Part shown: in pieces, positions 37,390 through 48,129 of the stretch | Layout: each line of letters begins with the position of its first letter | Position numbering within the stretch: position 1 is the stretch's first letter | Source: Cytidiella melzeri | Lineage: Eukaryota; Basidiomycota; Agaricomycetes; Polyporales; Irpicaceae | Assembly: GCA_022592445.1 (NCBI GenBank) | Contig: JABYQR010000114.1 | Coordinates: 1-64,000 of the forward strand | Direction: 5' to 3' | Length of the DNA: 64,000 nucleotides | The notes under the pieces: generated by a model | The model's input: the letters and a program-made list of their open reading frames with translations, nothing else | Told to the model about the DNA's origin: nothing | The model's database searches: none | Program-made: the position numbers and the translations under genes

Positions 37390-37903
37390 TCATTGTCCAG
37401 AATAGGTCCCCTTACCATTGTGCTCGCTGTATAGACTGTAGGCTTGTACAGGGGATCACAGTCGCGGATGCAAAATCAAGCTGCTCCTATGCAAGCAATC
37501 GGTGTTCACCCGGAGGGGTTGGGTACAAGACCGTAAGGTGTTTGTGTGACTGAAGCGGACGAAAGACTGGTCCACAATGGGACTTGAGAGCACAGATATA
37601 CAGGACAGAAGAGTGAGCACAGACGTGAAGGTCGTAGACAAGAAGAAGAGGTTAAGAAAGAGGAGTCGCGGTGAGCGGGTGAGTTATGACTATCGACGTC
37701 GACTGGCGGTTGGGTTGCAGCAAACGCCGCGTCAGCCGCCCAGATTACCGCTTCGGGACGCAACAGCCTGAGGTACCACCGTCTTTAGTCTCTAACCGCC
37801 TCCATCCTGCGCGTCGCGCACCAGAAAGCGCGTTTTTCGACCCGGAATCTATCTAGTCTTATTATAACTATCTTTATTTCCTGGCTATTTATACGCGGTG
37901 GCA
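37390..37903. promoter_or_regulatory. 514-bp divergent promoter of the GCK kinase and E2 genes
   Basis: Both start codons face outward from this gap. On the kinase side, a 10-codon ORF (ATG at about 37419) ends in the TGA of ATGA, overlapping the kinase ATG. On the E2 side, an AT-rich TATTTATACGCGG stretch lies about 20 bp before the ATG. Confidence 0.45.
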
Positions 37904-40900
37904 ATGTCCGGCAAACGTCGACGGTCTCCGTCCGACAGAGACGACAGGTCTCGAAAACGACAAGCAAAAGCAGCGAGCAATGCAGACGACGATGACCTGG
38001 AAGCTATACTTCTGCAAATTAGACAGCAGGAGGAGAGCGAGGCTCTTGCTTTCAAGCTGCAGGCGGAGTGGAATGGTAGTTTGAACCTCGGTGAGAGTAG
38101 CCACCGCGGCGATCCTGGCTCTCCTATTGCAATTGAGTACGGAGTAGACGTCGCTATTGAAGACGACGAAACGCTAGCCAGGCGTCTGGCAGCTGAGTGG
38201 GCTGCAGCCGATAGCGCATTGGCAGAAAACGCTGTATCTGGGCCGTCAAACTCTCTACCATTACAAAGAAACAGCCTGTCGCGTACAACTTCCAAGTCAA
38301 AAGGCAAAGCACTTGCATTGAGCGCGTCGAATGACACACCAGACAGCAAATTAGCAGTTTACCGCGACTTTTTTGTCGGATCGCGCGATTGTGTAAAGTG
38401 CGGTCACGAGATTATATCCCCTCGAGGCTACGTACGTTCCACGTAACCTGTTCACCGGTAAGACATGTTAACGTGTTTCTAGGTCACCTATTCGACACAG
38501 GTTCCTCCGCCGAGCCTCATAGCTCTGTTGCATGTCCACTGCCCCAGTTGCCAGACGGGTTTATGTCGAGGCTGTTCTCGCGTCATTCCTTGTCCTCCTT
38601 CGTGCAGAGGAACTGGCCAGAACAAAGACACAGCATGTCCAATTCTAACTTGCTGTGCTCAAGTCCGAGCCATTGCTCTTTTTGAAGCGTTGGGTGGATT
38701 TGACAGGCACTACTTGGGTGAGCGCGCCACTGCCGCCTCGCGTTCGAAAGAAGCCATGGAAAAGTACCGTCGGTCAAATGTTGAGAGTATTGGTCCCAGT
38801 GGCACTGGGTACGGAACTGGCATAACTGGCGTCGGCTACGCCGGTTTCGACAATCGCGGTCGCGGTCGTGGCTCTGGCAGAGGACGTGGAGGACACGCTG
38901 CAGTCGAAGAACCACCTTCAAGATTAATGGAGCTGTATTCACATGCGGATGTGATAATTGTCCGAGCTCTGTGTACTATCACGTCATTCCTGCCTGCGCC
39001 CTACTCTGACTCACCACATGACTACGACATAATCCCTCACACAGCCACAGCCTCGCTAATACTAGCTTCCTATTTACCGGAATTACTGGGTTCACTCCTG
39101 CGAAATGACTCGGTAACGGATTGGACGTCACGCAGCGACGTCTACAATGCTATGTTAGGCTTGCTGCGGCGTATGTCTGACTGTGAGCTGACATTAGAGG
39201 TGCCGAGTGTTATCTTTTAACGCAATGAACACGTATACTCATCATCATCTCCAGGTAATCCTAGGTCGACGGTACGAAATGGAAAAAAGCTGCGGGATTG
39301 AAGATTGGATGTGGAAAGATGCAGAAATGTCCTGGGCCAAGTCTGCTGCAGGCGAACTCGTAACTGTGAACCCTCTGTACGCACATTTCCAGAAGCTCAC
39401 AAAGCAGTCCAAAACTTTCCTCTCGGGCGCATCACAACTGCTTGAAAACGGACAAGAGCCGACGGAAGACGTTGAGTCAATCATCAAATCGACATCGCTG
39501 TGCGGAGAGATAATAGCTGCCAGAGACGACCTTGAACGTGCGATGAAGATTCTAGGTAAAACACCAGATTCGCCCAATCTGACCCAACCACAGGCACCAG
39601 AGCCTACAACATCCACTCCCAGTAAGAGGAGGAACAGCGACCGGAAGGGGAAAACCGTTGATCGGTTGTGCTCCCTCGACCTGGAGAAACGGTACTCTGA
39701 AGAATGCGAGCGACTGGCATTCCACCACATAGTGTTTCCCGAAGAAAACGGCCAATACTCAACCTTCAATTACGCGGATCTCGTCCGATCGACAGCGAAC
39801 TCTACGCGGAGCCCCAAGGACCGGCTGCATCTTATAAGGGAGCTGGCGGTCACGGCTACGAGTCTCCCGCCGGGTGTCTGGGTGCGTGTGGATGAGGTGC
39901 GGCACGACGTCCTGTGAGTCCTCACAACACTCTCTTTGGATCGTCGATTTTGCTGAATTTGCTGACATGCGTTGACAGGAAAGTCATGATTGCAGGTCCG
40001 GAAGGCACACCTTACGCCGGCGGACTGTTCGAGTTCGACTGCTTCTTGACGTTGGACTATCCACACAAGCCTCCTCTCATGCATCTGCGTACTACTGCCG
40101 GTGGAAGGGTGCGGTTCAACCCGAATCTGTATACAAACGGCAAGGTGTGCTTGTCGTTGCTTGGGACTTGGGCTGGACGGTGAGACAAACTCTCTCGTCC
40201 CCACGATTTATGAACCGATAATCTAATATTTTTGTTAATGTGTACCACTGGTTAGACCAGAAGAGCAGTGGTCGACCAAATCGACACTCCTCCAAGTTTT
40301 CGTCTCGATTCAGAGCATGATTCTGATTGACATGCCGTATTTCAACGAGTAAGTCTCACGAGCTCTCTCGCCCGTGTCGTTCTTCCCCTCCTTTTCCTCT
40401 TCCTGCATTCGCGCCAACAAAGAAAAAAAAACTCACTACTACAAACCGTCCACGCTGGGCAATTTTGAATGTTTTGCACATATAATTAGACCAGGATACG
40501 GCCAAGCAAAACCAGATCACCCCGCAAGCGTCAGCTACAACCAGAACGTGGCATTGCACACTGTCCGGTGGGCGATGGTCGAGTGGCTCCAGGACGAGCA
40601 AAAGACGGGGATGTGGGCTGTGAGTGTTGACCTTTCTCTCCTGTGGCGTGTACAAATTAAGAACTAACGACGGTTGGTAAGGACGTGATAAAGACACATT
40701 TTACGCTCCGAGCTGAGAAGATCAAGGCGGACATAGAGAAGTGGGCCAGGCAAGAGCCACGTATGAGGGCGTATGTGGATGCTGGTCCTGGTAGTGCTCT
40801 TGCAGTCGCAGATAGAAATATCGGCGTGGGCATGGGTAAGGATTTAGTGGACGAGTTTATGAAGGGCGTGGAGAGGGTAAAGATATGGGAGAGTGGTACT

Positions 40901-40915
40901 TACACGTCGCCTTGA
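37904..40915 (+). CDS. Large E2 ubiquitin-conjugating protein, UBE2O/BIRC6-like, with Cys-rich module
   Basis: The start is the ATG at 37904 ([14 protein letters not shown]). The N-terminal half has helical Asp/Glu and Ala segments, then a Cys/His-rich module (CVKCGHEI ... [23 protein letters not shown]) reminiscent of a RING/IBR zinc fold, and an [13 protein letters not shown] patch. The C-terminal half holds a UBC fold of the giant-E2 class: [19 protein letters not shown], then [35 protein letters not shown] (active-site Cys before LSLLGTW) and [22 protein letters not shown]. Several introns of about 50-80 bp split the gene, and the stop is at 40915. Relatives are E2/E3 hybrid enzymes for protein quality control. 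The substrate is unknown. Confidence 0.9.
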
Positions 40916-41321
40916 AGGTGGACGGGTTTTCTTCTTCTTCCAAGGTGTACCTCGTAACAGTGCTATTATTATGGAATAATTAACTTGACTTTCCACGAAT
41001 CATGTACGCTCGATGACACTTTGCCTTCTGCTGACCACATCCTGTCGATTAGACCACTCGCGCCGTACTTTACCCCCAAGCAAACATCAACGCAAAAGAA
41101 ATCGTGTGGAACCAAAAAAAATGAGCACCTCCATGATCAACGTGCACGCTTGAAGTCAAAGGTTTATCGTATCGTACGCCGTACTCGAAACACCAGTAGG
41201 GTATCATGTTTTCCTCTGCGTCAAGCACTTTTTCCCAATTCCGGCTCTAAATATTCATACAGTCTTCCGATGCTCCTGCGACAACAAAAAAAACGCTCAG
41301 TCATGCTCCTCGATTTTATTT
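40916..41321. other. Convergent 3' gap, no gene seen
   Basis: About 400 bp between the E2 stop and the CDF transporter stop. The plus-strand ORF here (40985-41440) overlaps the transporter's last exon and has no domain. Confidence 0.45.
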
Positions 41322-43102
41322 TCAGAAGAGACGAGGAGAAGGACGGCTTACGGGGGTATGTGTTGTCTCATGATCCACATGCACAAACGCACGGCCAACG
41401 TTGGGCAGGACCTCTATTTTGTCCTGTAGCTGCTGGCTGAGGTCGTGTGCTTTCCACAACGGAGTGTTGGCATCCATGACGACGTCGATTTCAACGTAAT
41501 AATCCTGTGCATGAGCGCGTTGTCAGTTTTTCAATTCCGAATCTGCGGATCAGGAGGAAGATAGAATAATGTGAGCAAACGTACCGGTCCGCTCTGTAGA
41601 TTGTCAACGATTTGGTTCGTGAAAAAGTCGATGTCGCGGAAAGTGAAAAAAAAGACATACGTGATACGCTCTGACAGTGTCGACCTGCTCAATCTCCTCC
41701 GAGAAGGTCGTCGCTTTGTAGATGAGAAGTTGCACAAAGTCGTGCGGCGCAGATTTGCCTGCGAGAAGCTCAAACTGCTGGTAGACGGTATGTCCCCAGG
41801 CGACGATCACGCCTGCTGCAATCTACGATGAATGAGCGTGGGACGCGCAGGAATGTGAGAGAGGTGCGACGTACGATGATAGCTCCCATCGGGTCCAAGA
41901 CTGGCGCAAGTGCGCGCATTTAGCCAGCATACATGAACGAGAGAGGTTAGACCACTTACACCACCTCCACTTACTACCCCCAGCACTCATCAACAATCCG
42001 AATCCGTTGATAAACAGATCGTTACGGTGATCTTCCCAAAGCACCATCACCTGGCTGCTCTGTTTGCGGAGAGGGAAACAATAGATGAACAAGACAAGCT
42101 TTGCGCCCAGAGCGGCGCCGACGGCTATGAGGGAGGGCACGTGCAGCTTGTTAGTGTCGTCGTCCTTGTTGTGGGTGATTATGCTACGCATAGACTCGAC
42201 AATGACAACGAGGTTGACAGAGCCCATGCTGAGGAAGAGTAGCAGTCAGTGAATACTGATGTCATGATGTTTGCTGTATTTGCGACTTACAGAAAGCCTG
42301 TCGGGTTTTGTATTGTCAGTGAAAAAAGAGAAATAGGTGGGGTTCGACTCACCATAGACAATGTTCCCAATGGTCTCGAGACGAGTACCACCCACGGGCC
42401 AATTGTTTCCATCAAGCGATCTGGCTTTCTTGTGGAGCCATATGAGAAGAACGTTGCTGCCGATATCAAAAACTGAGTCAATGCCCGTAGCGAGTAGCGA
42501 TAGCGAGAGTGAGGATATAGCGGCATATACTGTTTGTGATAGGATTAAGATGATACTGCGTTTTGAAACAAAGAAGACGGACACTGGAGAACGCAAAGGC
42601 TGAAGTTGGTGATTAGACTTGCCCACACAGCCATCTTGACCTATTCAACAGTAAGCTGCTGCCAAAGATGGCGGTGAAAGGCGCATACAGGTAGACGTGC
42701 AGCCTGTTCTTCGACTCGGGCGTCCTCTGTATGTTCCTCCATTGGCTTGAGGAGCGCCTCGATCAGCTGCGGGTTGTCGACGATGAGTCATTGTCTGCAG
42801 ACCACCAAGGATAACTATGTACCTCATTTTGCCTCTTGTGATACGACGCCAGTCCCTTGCCGCGTTTGCGCTTGCGCAATTCTGAGAGCTGCGAGTCGGA
42901 CTTGATGGCACTACGGAGGGCGTATGGGTCGGCGACGAATTCCGCGGTTTTGGGCGAGTGTTCGACGTCTTTTCCTGGGCTTTGGCCTGAAGTTTCTTCA
43001 GAGTTCTGCAGCACAGAAAAAGGAGGAGAGCGTGCGGTGAACATGGAGGAGATCGCTGGGTGCGTTGGTGGCGGTACTCACGGTGGACGGTCTTGCCTCC
43101 AT
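41322..43102 (-). CDS. Cation diffusion facilitator (CDF) metal transporter
   Basis: Exon 1 starts at the ATG at 43102 (MEARPST) and a GTGAGT...GCTGCAG intron leads to NSEETSGQSPGKD. After a basic stretch (RKRKRGKGLASYHKRQNE), membrane segments follow: MAVWASLITNFSL, then YAAISSLSLSLLATGIDSVFDIGSNVLLIW (metal-site Asp residues in TGIDSVFD), FLMGSVNLVVIVESM, LIAVGAALGAKLVLFIYC and the VLWEDHRNDLFINGFGLL segment with the paired HxxxD site. The cytosolic C-terminal domain has VDTVRAYH, DYYVEIDVVMDANTPLW and FVHVDHETTH before the stop. CDF proteins exchange Zn, Mn or Fe for protons. The DxxxD pattern and the N-terminal YHKRQNE block suggest a Mn-type subgroup, which is inference. Several introns are present. 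Confidence 0.9.
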
Positions 43103-46100
43103 GTTGCGGACCGAGAGGGTGTTATCCTCCGTTGTCTGAACTATGACCATGAAGATGCCTTGGCGAAGAGCTGCTGGGAAGAGGTGGGTGAGAACGGGAC
43201 ATTGAGGATGGTGGAGGGGGAGGAGACGGTACCCACGGCGTATATCAATGGGAGAGGGTCCGAGGGAGTGGTACGCAGTCTGTTCCAAGCTGTTGGGTTC
43301 TTCTCTCGATCCGCTCTGTTGGTCCCATCGCTCAACCAAATCTCGCTCATCCTCAAACACCAACAACTCACCTCTCGACAACGTTGAACGCAAAGTCTAG
43401 TGTTTGACCTCACGGCGGCGGAGGTGCCTTAGGTTTTGTCACTGGCTCGCTCTGAGTCCCAATTTGTTCCAACTCCGATGGGCTCACGGCTCCCAAATCT
43501 GACTAATACCGTGCACGATATTCTACAGGGTTTAAATGCATTGCACAATTGCACAGCACTCGTCACAAGCACCACTCGCAGGATCATGAGAACAACATCC
43601 TCGAGCGTAGGAGCATTCGCCGTAATCTGATAAGATACCGAATTACACGTGCCTCTTCGTTTCTCACGCTGTGTCTCCCATGCGCACAGCGCTTGATCGC
43701 CGCTTTCAAGCTGGTCTATAACCACCGTCGTCAACTCTCAAAACTCACTCCCCATGGTTAACGAGGGCTCAACGGGTCTCGCACCACTGTTCATCGTCCT
43801 CGCAATTCTCATGTGAATGCCTATTCACGTTCACACAAACCGCTCATTCTTCGCTGACCTAGCCGTAAAGCTTCGCAGCACTCGGATGGTGCTTGATTTC
43901 CTCGTGCTTGGGACAATCACTGGGTGACCTATGGAGGGCACTTGTTCTGAGTGGCCAGTCTGCGGACAGTACTCGGCCGTGGAAGCGCGGTAAGGCTGCC
44001 TGTATGGATGGAGAGTTTGAGATGGAGTACAGAGGGAGAGGAAGAGCCGCATGATCTCTGTTGGCGCAAACCACCTCGTTGTATGTGGTGCGTGTCCTGT
44101 CTTCAAGGACTATCAGCTCGTTTTCATTCTCAAAGGACTGCAAGATGTATACAGTTAGAGAATACCGGCTAATTACATTCATTGCCTATGGAAGCGCCCC
44201 TCCAACAAAGAGCTGAACTCTCGCACACCAACTCACCGGTCAAGTGGCCTCGTGTCGTCACTACCTATTACTTTGAAGGTAGACACATCAACCGCAAAGA
44301 GTGTTATGACTAATAACAACTCGAGGTCAGACTCTTGCACACGGTCAAGGTGAGTGCCTCCTGAAGCAGTACCAAGCACTATTCCGCGTATTTTGGGATA
44401 ATGTAATGCAAAGCTTAGCAAGTGTATCCGGTACAAAGAACATGACACAAAAGCCGGAACAACGTGGACAATAATCCCGCGCTAGCGGGTGGAAACGAAG
44501 CACGAAGATCAAGGTCTGTAAACCGGCTTGTCACCGAGGCTAGTGGGTTGACCTAGAGTTTTTTTTTTACTCCAGCTTCCCTCGTTCGGCTTCTAGATTA
44601 AGCCACCACAAGTATACTGCACCAGGGACGTCGAATCTCTGGTTTGGGCATGATTCTTTTGCATCAAACGTGGTTACTGCGACAGTCCCTGCTGCAGACC
44701 CCAGAAATGCTCTCGCGAATGTCCAGCGCGGCGATTATGTACCATAGGAGCCCTTTCAGCGCCCTGTCGATTTCCAACCACGAGGGTTATGTCACGCTGG
44801 TCGATGCAGTTTTCCTGCACGGTCGAACACAGTGCCAGAGACCTCTTGATCCTGTTCTCTCAAGACTACGGCTGATCTAAGCTAGGAAGTCCTGCAATTC
44901 ACATGTGAACCTTTTCTGTAACAATTCCTAACAACTCTTGTATAGTACTGTAGCTTGTGATCCTAAATACAACTAGTATACTTCAAAGTACTTGGCAGGG
45001 AATTGACTCGGTGGATTTGGAAAAGGATAACTTATTGTGATCACAGCTTATGAGACTCAGGCTCGGGGGGAAGGTGGAAGACTTGGGAGAGAGGGGCTGC
45101 AGGAACTAAATCGTCGGGCCAATGCACTGTCTTTTTGGACGTTCCATCCGGATTCCCTGGTCTCTCTCCCTTCTTTGCTTTTGCTGCCTCTGCTGCTTTT
45201 GCCTCTGCTTCTACCTGGTCTAGTCTCTGTTCCTTGTCTCGTGTCTCGCTGTCTCCTGCCTTGTAAGGAAAGTCTGCCTTGTAAGGAAAGTCCGCCTAGA
45301 CGTATGGGACCGAGACTAGATTCCGAGAACAGTGACACTCTAATTTCGCAAGGTCTGAATCTCTCACGATCTTTATTCTTTACCTGCTCCGAGTGACACC
45401 TCCTGTGAGTCTCGCCCTACTGACCGTGTATTCCTCATAAAAGAGCGGTAATTGCAACACAGAAGAGACTATTAAGGCACTACCCATGGCGGCAAGTGTA
45501 GCTGGTATGAAGCTTAGAGTACCAGTGGGCTATATGGCGACGTGGTAAGGGACGGACTCAGAGTATGAGCGTGAGTACCGTGACTGAGAGGCACACGCGG
45601 TGCTTGGAAGGAGGCTCGTGGATGAAGGCAACCATTCCATCAGCAGTGGTTTACCGGTACGAGATATCTCATACCCGTCGACAAATACTGCATTACGGGC
45701 TGCCCACACCAGAACCTACAGCGTCGGCAAGCTAGAAAGGCCTTCAAGGTCTTCTCCCACCCCGAGGACGAAGGGCTATAATTTCCCTGGGCTCAACGGT
45801 GCTGACGTTGTTCTCTACACATAGGAGCTCTACATTCTACTATCGTTGCCACATCTTCTCGACAACGCCACAGAAGATCGAGCTTTCGCCAGAAAGAGGC
45901 TGACAAGAATTTTCCAAGAGAGCTGACGGTGCGTCGTCGTGAATTCACGAGCTACTCGCTTTTGAGGTGCTCGAATGTAGCACGTCTGAGAGCTCCTGTC
46001 ACGGTCTGCCGCGCACTGAATCAGCACCGTGACCTATTCTTGTCGATCGCGAGGCTGAATGCTTCGTAGACCGGAGCTGGAGCTTATTGCTGTGTATACA

Positions 46101-46935
46101 CGAGAGGATGGCAGGAGCGGGAGAACCACAACTTGAAAAACGACTCGGGGCAGCTCTCGGTATACAGTAGGCGGGCATCGCTGTGGCCGAGCTAGACACA
46201 GTCGAGGGAGACAAGCTCGCCATCTCAATATTATACGTTGGACTGCTACCTGTTTCCAGATTATGAGGGCTTGGTCCCGCCGCGCTAGCGGGGCGTGAAC
46301 GCGAATGACGAACACACGAACGAGCGATCACGATGACACGGTCCCGTGACCGACGCGTTCCAATGGCGCCTAACAAGACGCGTCTCTCGAGTCAATGCTG
46401 CACCTGGTCAACCTCCTCCTCCTTCTCATCCAATCATTGACCATATCTCACAGCAGCATTGGAGGTTCTTAACACATGGATGCGTGTGTGCGTGCTTCTT
46501 GGGCCCTGATTCGCGCGGCAGAAGCAATATCTTCGTGGATGTTAGCCATGTCCACCGCATCTCGCCCCAGCGTACAACTTCCATGGCCAGCCACCCATTC
46601 AAAAGAAATAGGGGAAGGTTGCTTCTGAAACACATGCTAGTGCTCGTTGAATGACTTTGACACATGTTTGTTGTTGCAGCCAATGGGCGGGCTGGACCAC
46701 GCAGCCCACAGAGGCTGACAGGAAACGCTTCGCCTCTACAGCCTGAAAATATAGACGCCGTATGCCAGCCAGAGGGTCTGCAGAAACGTATAAATACCCC
46801 TTCCAATCTGCCTACTATTCCCTATCTCTCTGTTCTCTGCTTCAACGGTCTGGTACCGTTCATCTCATATCACTCTCATTATCTCTTTTTCTATTTCTAT
46901 TTTGCCAATCCCCCCTCCCTTGTCTCTTCACCACC
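43103..46935. other. 3.8-kb gene-poor region
   Basis: No open frame here has a recognisable domain, splice pattern or signal peptide. CGCGCTAGCGGG-type short palindromes occur near 44480 and 46285. A TATA box for the next gene sits at its right end. I see no RNA gene. Confidence 0.45.
46790..46797 (+). promoter_or_regulatory. TATA box of the secreted proline-rich protein gene
   Basis: TATAAATA lies 146 bp before the ATG and is followed by a pyrimidine-rich run (CTATTCCCTATCTCTCTGTTCTCTGCTTC). This combination marks strongly expressed fungal genes. Confidence 0.65.
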
Positions 46936-48036
46936 ATGCGTGTCTCTACCAACTCCGTCTTCCTTGCTGCTCTCGCTTCCTCGACGTCGCTGTCTCGCTT
47001 TGCCAGCGCTGCACCTTCAACCGCCCCCAGCACCGACAATGCTATGTCAACGACGTCTGAAGCACCTCCGCCTCCCCCCGCAGCACCTGCCGCCCCCGAT
47101 CTTTCTTCCATCCTGGGCAGCCTCCCTACTTCCTCTACTCGTCGTGATACTCCCGAGTATCTCGAAGCTCGTCAACTTGGCACTCTCATAGACACCTTAG
47201 CTGGTATATCGCCTGTTGTCGACAAAGTTCTCTCTCTTCTTGGCCTCAAGCGACAAGGCGCGTCAGCCGCTAGTTCATCGCTGGTTGGCGAGCTCAGTCC
47301 CGACCAAGTTTCTCACATCACCGACCTCGTCAAGAACATGACTGACGGTCTTCCTCTTCCGCTACCTGTTCCTGCTCCTTCGCCGCTTCTCTCCGGCAAC
47401 GGCACTGGCTCCCAACAAGGCAACAACGCCTCTAGCTCCAGCGCTGATGTCTCGGATATCTTACGACGAAGCAAACCTGACTGGCAGAATCATGCAAAGG
47501 ACCAACAGCCTACGCATGCCACGGGTCTTCCTCTTGGCTTGAAACGCCGCAGTGGCCCCGACTGGAAAAATCACGCTGACGAGCCTGGTCTTCCTATCTC
47601 ATCAGTCGGCGCTGCGGGCATCCCATACAATGCTGAGGGTCTCCCAGTCAGTCCTCCCGTCGCTCCTCCGGCGGTCCCTTTCCCTGGAGGCAGCGCTCCC
47701 TCGCCTCCAGCTGGAGCACCATCGCCTCCTAGTGTCGCTCCTTCTCCTCCATCTGGCGCACCATCTCTTCCCATTAGTGCCCCTTCTCCTCCTGTCGGTG
47801 CACCCAGGCCTCCAGTCGGCGCACCTTCTCCTCCAGTCGGCGCACCCAACCTTCCAGTCGGTGCGCCTGCTCCTCCAGCCGCCCCAGTCGGAGCACCATC
47901 CCCTCCCGCCAGTGCTCCTTCTCCCCCGGTTGGCGCTAGCCCCTTCTCGCCTTCCCTCCCACCGAACCCGCCTAATACTCCTGCCCAGGCGGCTTCGATG
48001 GACTCTCTCAACCCTCCGGCACTGTTCTCTGCCTAG
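46936..48036 (+). CDS. Secreted proline-rich protein with dibasic sites and duplicated PDW-NHA peptide
   Basis: The ATG at 46936 is in a CACCATG context and gives a 366-aa protein. It begins with a signal peptide (MRVSTNSVFLAALASS..., cleavage likely near ASA-AP). A Pro/Ala-rich region follows, then a region with four dibasic sites: STRRD, LKRQG, LRRSKPDWQNHAKD and LKRRSGPDWKNHADE. The last two release closely similar peptides if cut by a Kex2-type protease. The C-terminal third is an imperfect 6-7-residue repeat (APSPPVG) from about 47690 to 47935. No enzyme domain is present. It may be a Kex2-processed repeat protein, a cell-wall protein or both. The promoter has a TATA box. A minisatellite begins about 100 bp after the stop. 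Confidence 0.8.
   Translation: MRVSTNSVFLAALASSTSLSRFASAAPSTAPSTDNAMSTTSEAPPPPPAAPAAPDLSSILGSLPTSSTRRDTPEYLEARQLGTLIDTLAGISPVVDKVLSLLGLKRQGASAASSSLVGELSPDQVSHITDLVKNMTDGLPLPLPVPAPSPLLSGNGTGSQQGNNASSSSADVSDILRRSKPDWQNHAKDQQPTHATGLPLGLKRRSGPDWKNHADEPGLPISSVGAAGIPYNAEGLPVSPPVAPPAVPFPGGSAPSPPAGAPSPPSVAPSPPSGAPSLPISAPSPPVGAPRPPVGAPSPPVGAPNLPVGAPAPPAAPVGAPSPPASAPSPPVGASPFSPSLPPNPPNTPAQAASMDSLNPPALFSA
47690..47935 (+). repeat. In-frame proline-rich coding repeat (APSPPVG units)
   Basis: A run of 18-21-bp units encodes variations of APSPPVG and APSPPSG. The units are in register with the reading frame, so copy number can change without breaking the protein. Confidence 0.8.
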
Positions 48037-48129
48037 AGGCCCAGGAACGCTTAACTGCGCTTCTTGGATGGATCTGGACTCTACTGTTACGGCTACCACT
48101 ACTCCTACCCCCTCCTCCTTATCCGACTA

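Noticed and set aside
42857..43387. Plus-strand ORF of 176 codons
   Set aside because: Lies antisense to the first exons of the CDF transporter and has no recognisable product.
44470..46300. Transposon bounded by CGCGCTAGCGGG palindromes
   Set aside because: The two sites share only a short GC palindrome; flanks do not match as inverted or direct repeats and no transposase lies between.
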